Below, piece by piece: positions 1 to 6,909 of a stretch of DNA of 16,415 nt. The notes below the pieces were generated by a model. It was not told where the DNA came from. It saw only the letters and a program-made list of their open reading frames with translations, and made no database searches. Position numbers and translations under genes: made by a program. Origin of the DNA: Deltaproteobacteria bacterium (GTDB lineage Bacteria > Myxococcota_A > UBA9042); NCBI GenBank assembly GCA_020632665.1, contig JACKFC010000059.1, forward strand, positions 1 through 16,415. Direction: 5' to 3'. The stretch's first letter is position 1. The number at the start of each line of letters is the position of its first letter.

Positions 1-789
1 GGTCGGATCGCCGTCCAAGTAGATATCGGCATACGAATCGCAGCCATGGCTGCCCTTGTTGCCGGATTTGCAGGGCGGCCGCTTGGCGCTGTAGGCGTCG
101 GTGTTGAGCAGGCTGCGCGCGATGGTCTTGTTGGGCCCGGTATGCTTGCCGCCGGAGCACGTTCGCGTGACCCCGTCGAAGATATGGTAGTGGCTGCCGG
201 AGAATCCGCCCTGCGAGAGGTCGTAGAGGTGGCCGCACTCGTGCACCAAGACCTCGATCCGGTCGATCACCTGCTTGACGTTGCCGCGCAGCGCCGCCGG
301 CAGGAAGAGCTCGAAGCAGTTCTGCTGCGCCTTGGCCACGCCCTGCTCGATCAGGAAGGCGCCGGTCGGGTAGCGTCGATCCAGCACGTCCAACACGAAT
401 TCGTAGGCCTTCTCGGACGAATAGCCGGCGACCAGGTCCTGGATCGAAGCGTCGGCCGTCGGCGGCACCTCGCCCGTCATGGTCCCGTCGGCGCAGCCCG
501 GCGCGATATTCGGCACGGTCCCACCACCACCACCGCCGCTGTCGGGCTTGCCTCCGCCAGAGTCCGCAGCGCCGCCGCCGGTGCCGCCGGAATCGACCGA
601 GCCGCCACCGGCATCGGTCGCGCCGCCGCCAGCGGTATCCGAGCCCACCGTCCCGTCCGCGCCGGCGACCCCGTCCGAGCCGGCCACGCCGTCCGCGGCG
701 TAGGAATAACCACCGCCACCGGGAGGGGCGGAGCTGCAACCCATCGCGATCACGAGTAGAGAGACCAACGCGAGCTTGCCTTCGGACAT
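1..789 (-). CDS. Zinc metallopeptidase-like lipoprotein (3' end cut by window edge)
   Basis: The frame is open for 263 codons and runs off the left edge. ATG 789-787 is preceded by GGAG at 5 nt spacing. The N-terminus (hydrophobic stretch LALVSLLVIAMGC) is a lipoprotein signal with lipid-attachable Cys18. Residues about 20-92 are a low-complexity Gly/Ser/Asp linker, which should hold the enzyme away from the membrane. The globular part starts near residue 93 and contains VHECGHLYD: HECGH (183-187) is an HExxH zinc site with Glu184 as the likely catalytic base. Several Cys (159, 211, 240, 250) suggest disulfides in an extracytoplasmic protein. The terminal YADIYLDGDP region looks ordered and conserved-like; the third zinc ligand probably lies outside the window. 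It follows the DNA glycosylase gene by 88 nt on the same strand. HExxH is direct evidence; peptidase activity is inference and the substrate is unknown. Confidence 0.75.
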   Translation of the reverse strand, partial: MSEGKLALVSLLVIAMGCSSAPPGGGGYSYAADGVAGSDGVAGADGTVGSDTAGGGATDAGGGSVDSGGTGGGAADSGGGKPDSGGGGGGTVPNIAPGCADGTMTGEVPPTADASIQDLVAGYSSEKAYEFVLDVLDRRYPTGAFLIEQGVAKAQQNCFELFLPAALRGNVKQVIDRIEVLVHECGHLYDLSQGGFSGSHYHIFDGVTRTCSGGKHTGPNKTIARSLLNTDAYSAKRPPCKSGNKGSHGCDSYADIYLDGDPT

Positions 790-877
790 CACGACTCCGG
801 CGCCGGCTGCGGTTGGTTGCGCCAGCGAGGCCGGGATGCTGCACGCTGCCTCGCCGCGAGGCCAGCCGTTTCGGCCG

Positions 878-1792
878 CTATGCCTCGGATTCCGGGCTGG
901 GAGGGCGCAACGGGTCGCCGCGCCAATCGTCTTTCAGCAGCTGACTGAGCATGCGATCGGCGAGCACGCGTCCGCCGGTTTGGCAGGGTGGGCAATAGTT
1001 GGTCTCCCGTCCGCGTGCGACGACCCGCTGGATGGCGGCGCCGCAACGTGGGCAGGGTTCGCGATGCTTGCCGTGGACCGCCATCTCGGGGCGGAAGGCC
1101 GTGACCTTCGCCGGCCAGCGCTGCTCGGCCTCGGCGCAGAGGCGATCGCGCCAGGTACGCAGCACGCGCTGGCAGACCGCGAGCAAGGCCGCCAGCCGCG
1201 CGTCGTCGAGCGTCTGCGCCCGCGCGAAGGGCGAGATCTCGGCCTCCCAGCAGATCTCGTCGGCGAACGCGCCGCCGACCCCGGCGACCCGCCATGGCTC
1301 ACTCAGCGCGCGCTTCAGGGTCCGCCCGGGCGCCGCGCGCAGCCGCTCGGCGAAGGCCGCCGCGCCCGCTTCACCCTGCAGCTCGAGCAGCTCCAGCCCG
1401 CCTGCGTCGAGCTCGGCCAACGCCGGCTCCCCGTCGACGACGTGCAAGCTGGCTCGCCGCTCCTTGCCCGCCTCGGTCAAGACCAAGCTGCCGTCGTCCA
1501 GATCGATCGCCAGCAGCCGCCCCTTGCCGGCGACCGCAGCGCCGGGCTTCTGCCACTGCAGCCGACCCGCGAGCATCAGGTGCACCACCAGGAAGGTCCC
1601 GCCGGAGAGCTCCAAGACCACGCGCTTGCCGAGCCGCCGCACACCGACAAAGGTGCGCCCGGGCAGGTCCGCCAGGTCCCGCACCGAGCGCAGGACGAAG
1701 GGCGAGCCGAGCCGCAGGGCCACCAGGCGCCGCCCCAGCAACCGAGGCCGCAGCGCGCAGAGGTAGGCATCGATCTCGGGAAGTTCCGGCAC
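878..1792 (-). CDS. Fpg/Nei-family DNA glycosylase (base excision repair)
   Basis: This is a 304-residue bifunctional DNA glycosylase/AP lyase of the formamidopyrimidine/endonuclease VIII family, which removes oxidised bases such as 8-oxoguanine. It begins at GTG with a GGGAGG ribosome site, giving MPELPEI: after Met removal Pro becomes the catalytic N-terminal amine and Glu3 the partner acid. Lys56 matches the conserved beta-strand lysine. The helix-two-turn-helix lies at about 168-190 (GVGGAFADEICWEAEISPF), and the C-terminal zinc finger has Cys247/250 and Cys267/270 (CPRC ... YCPPCQ). PELPE favours Fpg over Nei (PEGPE). However, the usual GIGN of the H2TH is GVGG here, and the DxRRFG strand is replaced by TEAGKERRASLHVV, so this is a divergent subfamily and substrate preference is uncertain. 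It starts 32 nt after the selenoprotein gene and is probably co-transcribed, which fits an oxidative-damage theme. Confidence 0.9.
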   Translation of the reverse strand: MPELPEIDAYLCALRPRLLGRRLVALRLGSPFVLRSVRDLADLPGRTFVGVRRLGKRVVLELSGGTFLVVHLMLAGRLQWQKPGAAVAGKGRLLAIDLDDGSLVLTEAGKERRASLHVVDGEPALAELDAGGLELLELQGEAGAAAFAERLRAAPGRTLKRALSEPWRVAGVGGAFADEICWEAEISPFARAQTLDDARLAALLAVCQRVLRTWRDRLCAEAEQRWPAKVTAFRPEMAVHGKHREPCPRCGAAIQRVVARGRETNYCPPCQTGGRVLADRMLSQLLKDDWRGDPLRPPSPESEA

Positions 1793-1824
1793 CGGGCCTC
1801 CCTCGCTGCCAAGGCGGGTGGGGT

Positions 1825-3633
1825 CTACTTGGCCAACGCGGTCAGCAGCGACTCGAGCTTCTGCGCGTTGGCGCTATTGGAGAGGCCAATCTCCCACGGC
1901 TTGAAATAGCTGACCAGCTTGGCCGACTTGTCCCAGACGTAGACGTACTCCTTGCCCGGCACCGCGAGCAGGCCGAAGGCGCCGGCCTGCGCGGTATCGT
2001 TGAGGACCGGGAAATCACACGCGTTGCTGACCGCCATCGAGGTCGAATAGGCCTTGTCGTTGAGGGCGAACATCGCCACGTCGATCCCCTTTGCTGCCAA
2101 CGACTTCTGCATCTCTTGCAGCTTTCCAGCCTGGAAAGCGCAGTTGGGTCAGTACCCGTGCACGCTGATCATCAGGATGGGTTTGCCCTTCCATGCCAGG
2201 GGTTCGACCGATTTGCCGTGGCTCGGCGAGGTCGTGTTCTGGTCGAGCAGCGCGAAGCTCGGCAGCAGCGCGCCGGTGCAGTTCGGGCTGCCCTGACAAT
2301 CGTTGCAGCCGGCGATCGGGGTGTGGACGCAGCCGAGCTTGGCGTCGCAGTTATCGGCCGTGCAGACCTTGCCGTCGTCGCAGGCGAGCGGGCTGCCCTT
2401 GCCGCAACTGCCACCGGAGCACGCGCCGTCGCCGGTACAGGAATCGCCGTCGTCGCACGCGGCGCCGTCGCCGCCCGCGCTATGGGTGCAGGTGCCGGTC
2501 TTGCCGTCGCAGCCATCCGCGGTGCAGGGGTCGCCGTCGTCGCAGCTCTTGCTGGTCGGCCCCGCAGTGCATGCGCCAGCCTTGCAGACATCGCCGGTGG
2601 CACACGCGTCGCCGTCGTCGCAGGGCGCCGCCGCGCCGGGCGCGTCGGTCAGCGGGGTCGTCGTGCAGCCGGTTGCGGCGTCGCAAGCATCGGCGGTGCA
2701 GACGTCGCCGTCGCTACAGATTTTGGCCATGCCTTTGCAGACCGTGCCGCTGCAGACGTCGTCGCTGGTGCAGGCATCGCCGTCGTCGCAAGCGGCGGTA
2801 TTCGCCTTGTTGCTGCAGCCAGCGACCGCGTCGCAGGCGTCGTCGGTACACGGGTTGCCGTCCGAGCAATCCTTGGCGCTGCCGTCGGCGTTCTTGCACG
2901 GGTCCTGGCCGGCGCCGCAGCCGGGGATCGCGACGTGCGCGCAGCCGGTGGCGGGGGCGCAGCTATCGGCCGTGCAGGGGTCGGTATCGCCGCAATCGAG
3001 CGCCGATCCGACGCAGGCAGCGCCGTCGCACGCGTCCTTTTCGGTGCAGGCGTTGTCGTCATCGCACGCGGCGCCGGCCGTGCCCGAAGCCTGGCTGGCG
3101 GTGGCGGTGCAGCCTCCGGTCTTGCCGTCGCAGCCGTCGGTCGTACACGGGTTGCCGTCGTCGCAGACCTTGGCCTCACCTGCGACGCAACTTCCGGCCT
3201 TGCAGGCGTCACCGACCGTGCAGGCCGATCCATCGGCGTCGCAGCCGGTGCCATCGGTCGCGGGCGCGTTACCGCAGCCGCTACCGACGTCGCAGCTGGC
3301 CTGCTGGCACGCCGTCGCCGCGCACGCGACCACCGCAGGCGCGGCACAGACGCCGGCGCTGCAGGTGCTCGGTCCGACGAAGCCCTGCGCAGTGCAGGTG
3401 GCATCGGCACACGCAGTGCCGTCCGCGACGTCCCGCGCCACGCACAGGCCCTCTTCGCAGCGGGCCACGGCACACGCGCCGATATCGGGAAATTGCGCGT
3501 CGCAATCGGCGTCGGCCACGCAATCGGGCGGCAACGCCTTCGCCGCGGTGCCGCCGTCTTCGGACGAACACGCCCCGAACGTCAGCAGCACGCCGAGCAG
3601 GAGCGCAATGGGTTGAGGTCTCGGTGGTCGCAT
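1825..3633 (-). CDS. Predicted selenoprotein: Cys-rich repeat lipoprotein with C-terminal UxxC redoxin domain
   Basis: I read one 602-residue gene with an in-frame TGA (2149-2151) decoded as selenocysteine at residue 495. ATG 3633 has GGAG 5 nt upstream. A lipoprotein signal ends at LLTFGAC. Residues about 35-450 hold about eleven CDDGxxCTxDxC-type repeats (Dictyostelium/CTDC-like). A thioredoxin-like redoxin domain starts near 456 (FALLDQN ... WKGKPILMISVHGY), then U495-P-N-C498, matching the WCPPC position of TlpA-type redoxins with Sec replacing the first Cys. After it come helix and strand segments and AVPG with Pro559 at the expected cis-proline position, ending in LLTALAK and TAG. A naive caller would give a 494-residue truncated protein plus a 95-residue orphan. 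TGA is a normal stop in rtcR, the AraC gene and the DUF1513 gene, so the code is standard. Likely role: extracytoplasmic thiol/disulfide or peroxide reduction (inference). The alternative is a nonsense mutation or sequencing error. Confidence 0.85.
2117..2148 (-). promoter_or_regulatory. Candidate bacterial SECIS element
   Basis: Immediately 3' of the TGA, inside the coding sequence, the mRNA can form a hairpin. GCTTTCC (2139-2133) pairs perfectly with GGAAAGC (2127-2121) around a 5-nt loop AGGCT (2132-2128). TGC (2142-2140) pairs with GCA (2119-2117) with one unpaired T at 2120. The apical loop begins exactly 16 nt after the TGA and has G as its second base. Both features fit the known bacterial SECIS pattern (loop 16-37 nt after UGA, G in the first two loop bases). 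The loop AGGCU resembles the AGGUCU loop of E. coli fdhF. SelB would bind this element. The unpaired U is on the 3' side, unlike fdhF. Confidence 0.78.
2149..2151 (-). other. In-frame TGA, predicted selenocysteine codon
   Basis: TGA sits in the same frame as both flanking coding stretches, between HGY and PNC, where redoxins carry the first Cys of CxxC. Cysteine-to-TGA at a redox-active position is the classic signature of selenocysteine. Confidence 0.82.
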
Positions 3634-3678
3634 CGTCGCTCCGCAGCCCCACGCGCGGCGCCCTGTGCGGGTCGCGGC

Positions 3679-3697
3679 GGCGAGGCGTCGCCTCGCC
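3679..3697 (-). other. Hairpin between the stalk lipoprotein and selenoprotein genes
   Basis: A perfect inverted repeat, GGCGAGGCG / CGCCTCGCC around one central base, lies in the 99-nt gap between the stalk gene's stop (3733) and the selenoprotein start (3633). As RNA it would be a 7-bp stem with a 5-nt loop. No T-run follows, so it is not a classic intrinsic terminator. It could protect mRNA ends or partly attenuate read-through. Confidence 0.35.
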
Positions 3698-3732
3698 AGG
3701 GTCGGGCGGGGCGCTCCGATGTTACACCGAGT

Positions 3733-6108
3733 CTATTTGCACTGGCCGACGCCGGAGATGCCGACGTCCGCGGCCCAGGCCTCGCATTTGTTGGCCATGG
3801 TCACGCCGAAGCAGCTGCAGACCTCCGGCTGGTTCTTCGGGCAGCCGTTGGGAACCGGCTGGCACTTGCCCTTGGTGCCGCACTGGCCGGGCGGCGCCTG
3901 GCAGTACCAGCCCTCGCTGCAGTAGCCGACGTCACCGACGATGCACTCCGCGCTCTTCGGCGAGCAGCCGCTCTTCTTGTCGTCGACCAGGACGTGGTCG
4001 CACGTGCCGAGCGTGCAGCTATCCGCCGTGCAGGGGTTGCCGTCGTCGCATTGCGCGGCGCCGGTGCAGGCCTTGCAGCCCGGCATCGGCGCGGCCGAGC
4101 AGACGCCCTCGATGCAGAGGTCGCTGGTGCAGGCATCACCGTCGTCACAATCCGATTGGGCCTTGCAGGTCTTGCAGCCGGGGATCGGCGTCTGCACGCA
4201 GGCGCCGGCAACGCAGGCGTCGGTCGTGCAGACGTCGCCGTCGTCACAGGTCGCGTCCTTCTTGCAGCTGGTGCAGCCCGCGAGCGGGGTGTGCACGCAC
4301 GCGCCGGTCTGGCTGTCGCAGCTGTCGACGGTGCACGCCGAGCCGTCGTCGCAATCGGCCTGCGCACCAGCGGTGCACGCGCCGCCCTTGCAGACGTCGT
4401 TCTTCGTGCAGGGCTGGCCGTCGTCGCAAGCCGCCGCGTCGGCGACGTGGCTGCAGCTGCCCCCGATACAGGCGTCGAAGGTGCAAGCGTTCGCGTCGTC
4501 GCAGTCGCCGGCCTTGTCGGCGCTGCAAGCGGGCTGGCCGCCAGAGCCGCCGTCGCCGCCCGAGCCACCATCGCCGCCACCATTGCCACCCGAGCCACCG
4601 TCGCCGCTGCCCGAGCCACCGCCAGCACCACCGTCGCCGCTACCAGAGCCGCCCGCGCCGCCCGCGCCGCTACCTGAGCCACCCGCGCCGCCGTCGCCGC
4701 TACCTGAGCCACCCGCGCCGCCGTCGCCGCTACCAGAGCCACCCGAGCCGCCGTCGCCGCTACCAGAGCCACCGCCGTCGCCGCTGCCCGAGCCGCCGCC
4801 GGCACCGCCGTCGCCGCTACCAGAGCCGCCCGCGCCGCCGTCGCCGCTACCAGAGCCGCCCGAGCCGCCGTCGCCGCTGCCCGCGCCGCCGTCGCCGCTA
4901 CCAGAGCCACCGCCGTCGCCGCTACCAGAGCCGCCCGAGCCGCCGCCGGCACCGCCGTCGCCGCTACCAGAGCCACCCGAGCCGCCGCCGGCACCGCCGT
5001 CGCCGCTACCAGAGCCACCCGCGCCGCCGTCGCTACCCGAACCAGCCGAACCGCCGGCACCGCCGTCGCCGCTGCCCGAGCCGCCGGCACCGCTACCCGA
5101 GCCGCCCGCGCCGCCGTCGCTACCCGAACCAGCCGAACCGCCGGCACCGCCGTCGCCGCTATCAGAGCCGCCCGCGCCGCCGCCGCTACCGGAACCAGCC
5201 GAGCCGCCGGCACCGCCGTCGCCGCCCGAACCAGCCGAACCACCAGCGCCGCCGTCGCCGCTACCGGAACCAGCCGAGCCGCCCGCGCCGCCGTCGCCGC
5301 TACCGGAACCAGCCGAGCCGCCAGAACCGCCGTCGCCGCCAGAACCGCCGTCGCCGCCAGAACCAGCCGAGCCGCCCGCGCCGCCGTCGCCGCTACCGGA
5401 ACCAGCCGAACCATCAGCACCGCCGTCGCCGCCCGAACCAGCCGAACCACCAGCGCCGCCGTCGCCGCTACCGGAACCAGCCGAGCCGCCCGCGCCGCCG
5501 TCGCCGCTACCGGAACCAGCCGAGCCGCCCGCGCCGCCGTCGCCGCTACCGGAACCAGCCGAACCACCAGCGCCGGCGTCGCCGCTACTGGAACCAGCCG
5601 AACCATCAGCGCCGCCGTCGCCGCTACCGGAACCAGCCGAACCACCAGCGCCGCCGTCACCGCTACCGGAACCAGCCGAGCCGCCCGCGCCGCCGTCGCC
5701 ACCACCGGATCCGGCCGAGCCGCCCTCGCCGCCGCCACCGCCGCTGGGGCCACCTTCGCCGGCGCCCGGAAGGCCGGTCTCGGGGTCGGTCACGGTGCTG
5801 GGCTCGCCACCTGGGCCAGCGACGGCGTCATCACCGGGTCCGCCGGCACCTGGGCGGTCGACGTTGCTGCCGCCACGTTCGATGTCCGCGCCGCCGCCTC
5901 CGACGCCGCGCAGGCCGCCATCGTCGCCGTTGCCGGCATCGGCGATACCGATACCGCCATCGTCGCCAACCTGGGCTCCGAGCGCGTCCGGACCGAACGC
6001 CAACGTGTCGTCTGCGCAACCGGCCGCGGCGAGAACCGTGACGAGTGCGACAACATGTGCGATCTTGCGGATCTCCAGGCTGTTGAGCTCTTGCATCGGT
6101 TTTCGCAT
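3733..6108 (-). CDS. Surface lipoprotein: Gly/Ser/Asp stalk, Cys-rich repeats, Kazal-like C-terminus
   Basis: This is a 791-residue predicted lipoprotein. ATG 6108 has GGAG 6 nt upstream, and the signal is VVALVTVLAAAGC with a good lipobox. Residues about 31-115 are Gly/Asp-rich. About 120-524 is a tandem Gly/Ser/Asp/Ala stalk built of units like GDGGAGGSAGSGS. The stalk is followed by six CDDGxxCTxDxC repeats (about 530-705), a Cys-rich segment (YCSEGWYCQAPPGQCG) and a terminal Kazal-like module (VCSCFGVTMANKCEAW ... GVGQCK). No enzymatic motif is visible. The layout suggests a long flexible arm exposing a disulfide-rich head outside the cell, with possible adhesion or protease-inhibitor function (inference). 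It shares its repeat type with the downstream selenoprotein gene 99 nt away, and the two may be made together. The opposite strand is also open for long stretches, but this frame has the signal peptide, Cys spacing and ribosome site. Confidence 0.85.
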   Translation of the reverse strand: MRKPMQELNSLEIRKIAHVVALVTVLAAAGCADDTLAFGPDALGAQVGDDGGIGIADAGNGDDGGLRGVGGGGADIERGGSNVDRPGAGGPGDDAVAGPGGEPSTVTDPETGLPGAGEGGPSGGGGGEGGSAGSGGGDGGAGGSAGSGSGDGGAGGSAGSGSGDGGADGSAGSSSGDAGAGGSAGSGSGDGGAGGSAGSGSGDGGAGGSAGSGSGDGGAGGSAGSGGDGGADGSAGSGSGDGGAGGSAGSGGDGGSGGDGGSGGSAGSGSGDGGAGGSAGSGSGDGGAGGSAGSGGDGGAGGSAGSGSGGGAGGSDSGDGGAGGSAGSGSDGGAGGSGSGAGGSGSGDGGAGGSAGSGSDGGAGGSGSGDGGAGGGSGGSGSGDGGAGGGSGGSGSGDGGGSGSGDGGAGSGDGGSGGSGSGDGGAGGSGSGDGGAGGGSGSGDGGGSGSGDGGSGGSGSGDGGAGGSGSGDGGAGGSGSGAGGAGGSGSGDGGAGGGSGSGDGGSGGNGGGDGGSGGDGGSGGQPACSADKAGDCDDANACTFDACIGGSCSHVADAAACDDGQPCTKNDVCKGGACTAGAQADCDDGSACTVDSCDSQTGACVHTPLAGCTSCKKDATCDDGDVCTTDACVAGACVQTPIPGCKTCKAQSDCDDGDACTSDLCIEGVCSAAPMPGCKACTGAAQCDDGNPCTADSCTLGTCDHVLVDDKKSGCSPKSAECIVGDVGYCSEGWYCQAPPGQCGTKGKCQPVPNGCPKNQPEVCSCFGVTMANKCEAWAADVGISGVGQCK
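4538..5745 (-). repeat. Tandem coding repeats for the Gly/Ser/Asp stalk
   Basis: About 1.2 kb of near-identical short units. From about 5210 to 5700 the dominant unit is 39 nt (on the plus strand beginning ACCGGAACCAGCC), encoding 13 residues such as GGSAGSGSGDGGA. From about 4540 to 5050 shorter units dominate, encoding GGSGSGDGGAGGSGSGDGG-type sequence. All units are multiples of 3, so copy-number change keeps the frame and only alters stalk length. Wobble differences (CCACCA versus CCGCCC) show that some copies are older than others. Confidence 0.9.
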
Positions 6109-6149
6109 GGTCGGCTCCAGAAGGGCACGGCGCCCGCAAAAAACTTTTG

Positions 6150-6179
6150 ATCATACCATACTGATAAGTGCGTATGCAA
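6150..6179 (-). promoter_or_regulatory. Candidate sigma-70 promoter for the stalk lipoprotein gene
   Basis: On the minus strand TTGCAT (6179-6174) and TATGAT (6155-6150) are separated by 18 nt. The -10 is extended by an upstream TG (TGGTATGAT). The region is clearly AT-richer than its surroundings. The predicted start near 6143 gives a leader of about 35 nt containing the GGAG ribosome site. Confidence 0.6.
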
Positions 6180-6342
6180 GCGTCTCTTGTAGAGGCAGTG
6201 ATCGCAACCCCATGATTCGGATCGGAAACTCGAAGATCGCACGCGATCTCAGGGATCTCGGGTTGCGTGAGGTGGTGACAGCAGGCCCACGTCGCAGCAT
6301 GATTCACGCGCGCCCGGCAGCGCCGGGAGACGGAGGGACGAG

Positions 6343-6864
6343 ATGGCGATTCTCAAGCGTGGGATGAAGGGTGAGCCGGTGCGCATTCTGCAGCGCGAGC
6401 TCGGCGTGGACGTGGACGGCGCCTTTGGTCCGGGCACCGAGCAGGCGCTCAAGGCCTGGCAATCCGAGCACGGGTTGAAGGCCGATGGCCTGGCGGGCCC
6501 GGACACGTTCGCGACGATGGGGCTGCACGAGCTGATCTTGCTGCGTCGTGGCAGCCGCGGCGACACCGTGCGCCGTCTGCAGGAAGCGCTCGGTCAGGGT
6601 GCAGACGGCATCTTCGGCGGCGGCACCGAGACGGCGGTGAAGGCATTTCAGACGGCGAATGGCCTGCAAGCGGACGGGATGGTCGGGCCGAAGACGCTGG
6701 CGAAGATCGACCTCTTCCCCGAGATCACCGAAGAGACGGTGATGGCGTCGTTGTTGCCGGCCGATTGGCTGCCGCAGGACGGCACCGACGGCAACGCGGG
6801 TGGTGAGATGGTCGCGGAGGTCGGCGCGTCGGTCTGGTCGACGGTCTCTTCGCTCTTCGAGTAG
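6343..6864 (+). CDS. Tandem peptidoglycan-binding-domain protein
   Basis: 173 residues, with ATG preceded by GGAGGGA at good spacing. Two consecutive PG_binding_1-type domains are visible. The first is about 5-60 (LKRGMKGEPVRILQREL ... DGAFGPGTEQALKAWQ ... DGLAGPDT). The second is about 66-122 (LRRGSRGDTVRRLQEAL ... DGIFGGGTETAVKAFQ ... DGMVGPKT). Each has the typical three-helix bundle with the D-G-x-x-G-x-x-T turn. The last 50 residues are acidic and without a recognised domain. There is no signal peptide and no catalytic domain, which is unusual for a cell-wall protein. It could be exported by a specialised system, act as a wall-targeting module for a partner, or bind something else. It is divergent from the stalk gene (234-bp gap) and converges on the M19-like gene. 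Confidence 0.85.
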   Translation: MAILKRGMKGEPVRILQRELGVDVDGAFGPGTEQALKAWQSEHGLKADGLAGPDTFATMGLHELILLRRGSRGDTVRRLQEALGQGADGIFGGGTETAVKAFQTANGLQADGMVGPKTLAKIDLFPEITEETVMASLLPADWLPQDGTDGNAGGEMVAEVGASVWSTVSSLFE

Positions 6865-6909
6865 CCGCCGGCGAGGGGCTTTGCGGCGCTGGGCGATGAA
6901 GCGTCCGGG

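Noticed and set aside
2149..2151. TGA as a simple nonsense mutation making a pseudogene
   Set aside because: It sits precisely at the catalytic Cys position, the downstream frame is intact to a proper stop, and a SECIS-like hairpin follows at the right distance. Not fully excluded without homologues.
2149..2151. TGA read as tryptophan (alternative code)
   Set aside because: TGA ends rtcR, the AraC gene and the DUF1513 gene, and Trp elsewhere is TGG.
1294..4677. A 1127-codon open frame on the plus strand, and similar long plus-strand frames at 2193-6041 and 3941-6367
   Set aside because: Mirror images of the GC-rich Cys-rich and Gly-rich minus-strand genes. They give Arg/Pro/Ala-rich nonsense without ribosome sites or domains, and cut across several real genes.
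4538..5745. CRISPR array
   Set aside because: Units are directly adjacent without unique spacers and keep a coding frame; this is a low-complexity protein repeat.
6865..6909. Terminator between the PG-binding and M19-like genes
   Set aside because: Only a weak GCCGC/GCGGC pairing is visible in this 45-nt convergent gap, with no T-run on either strand.
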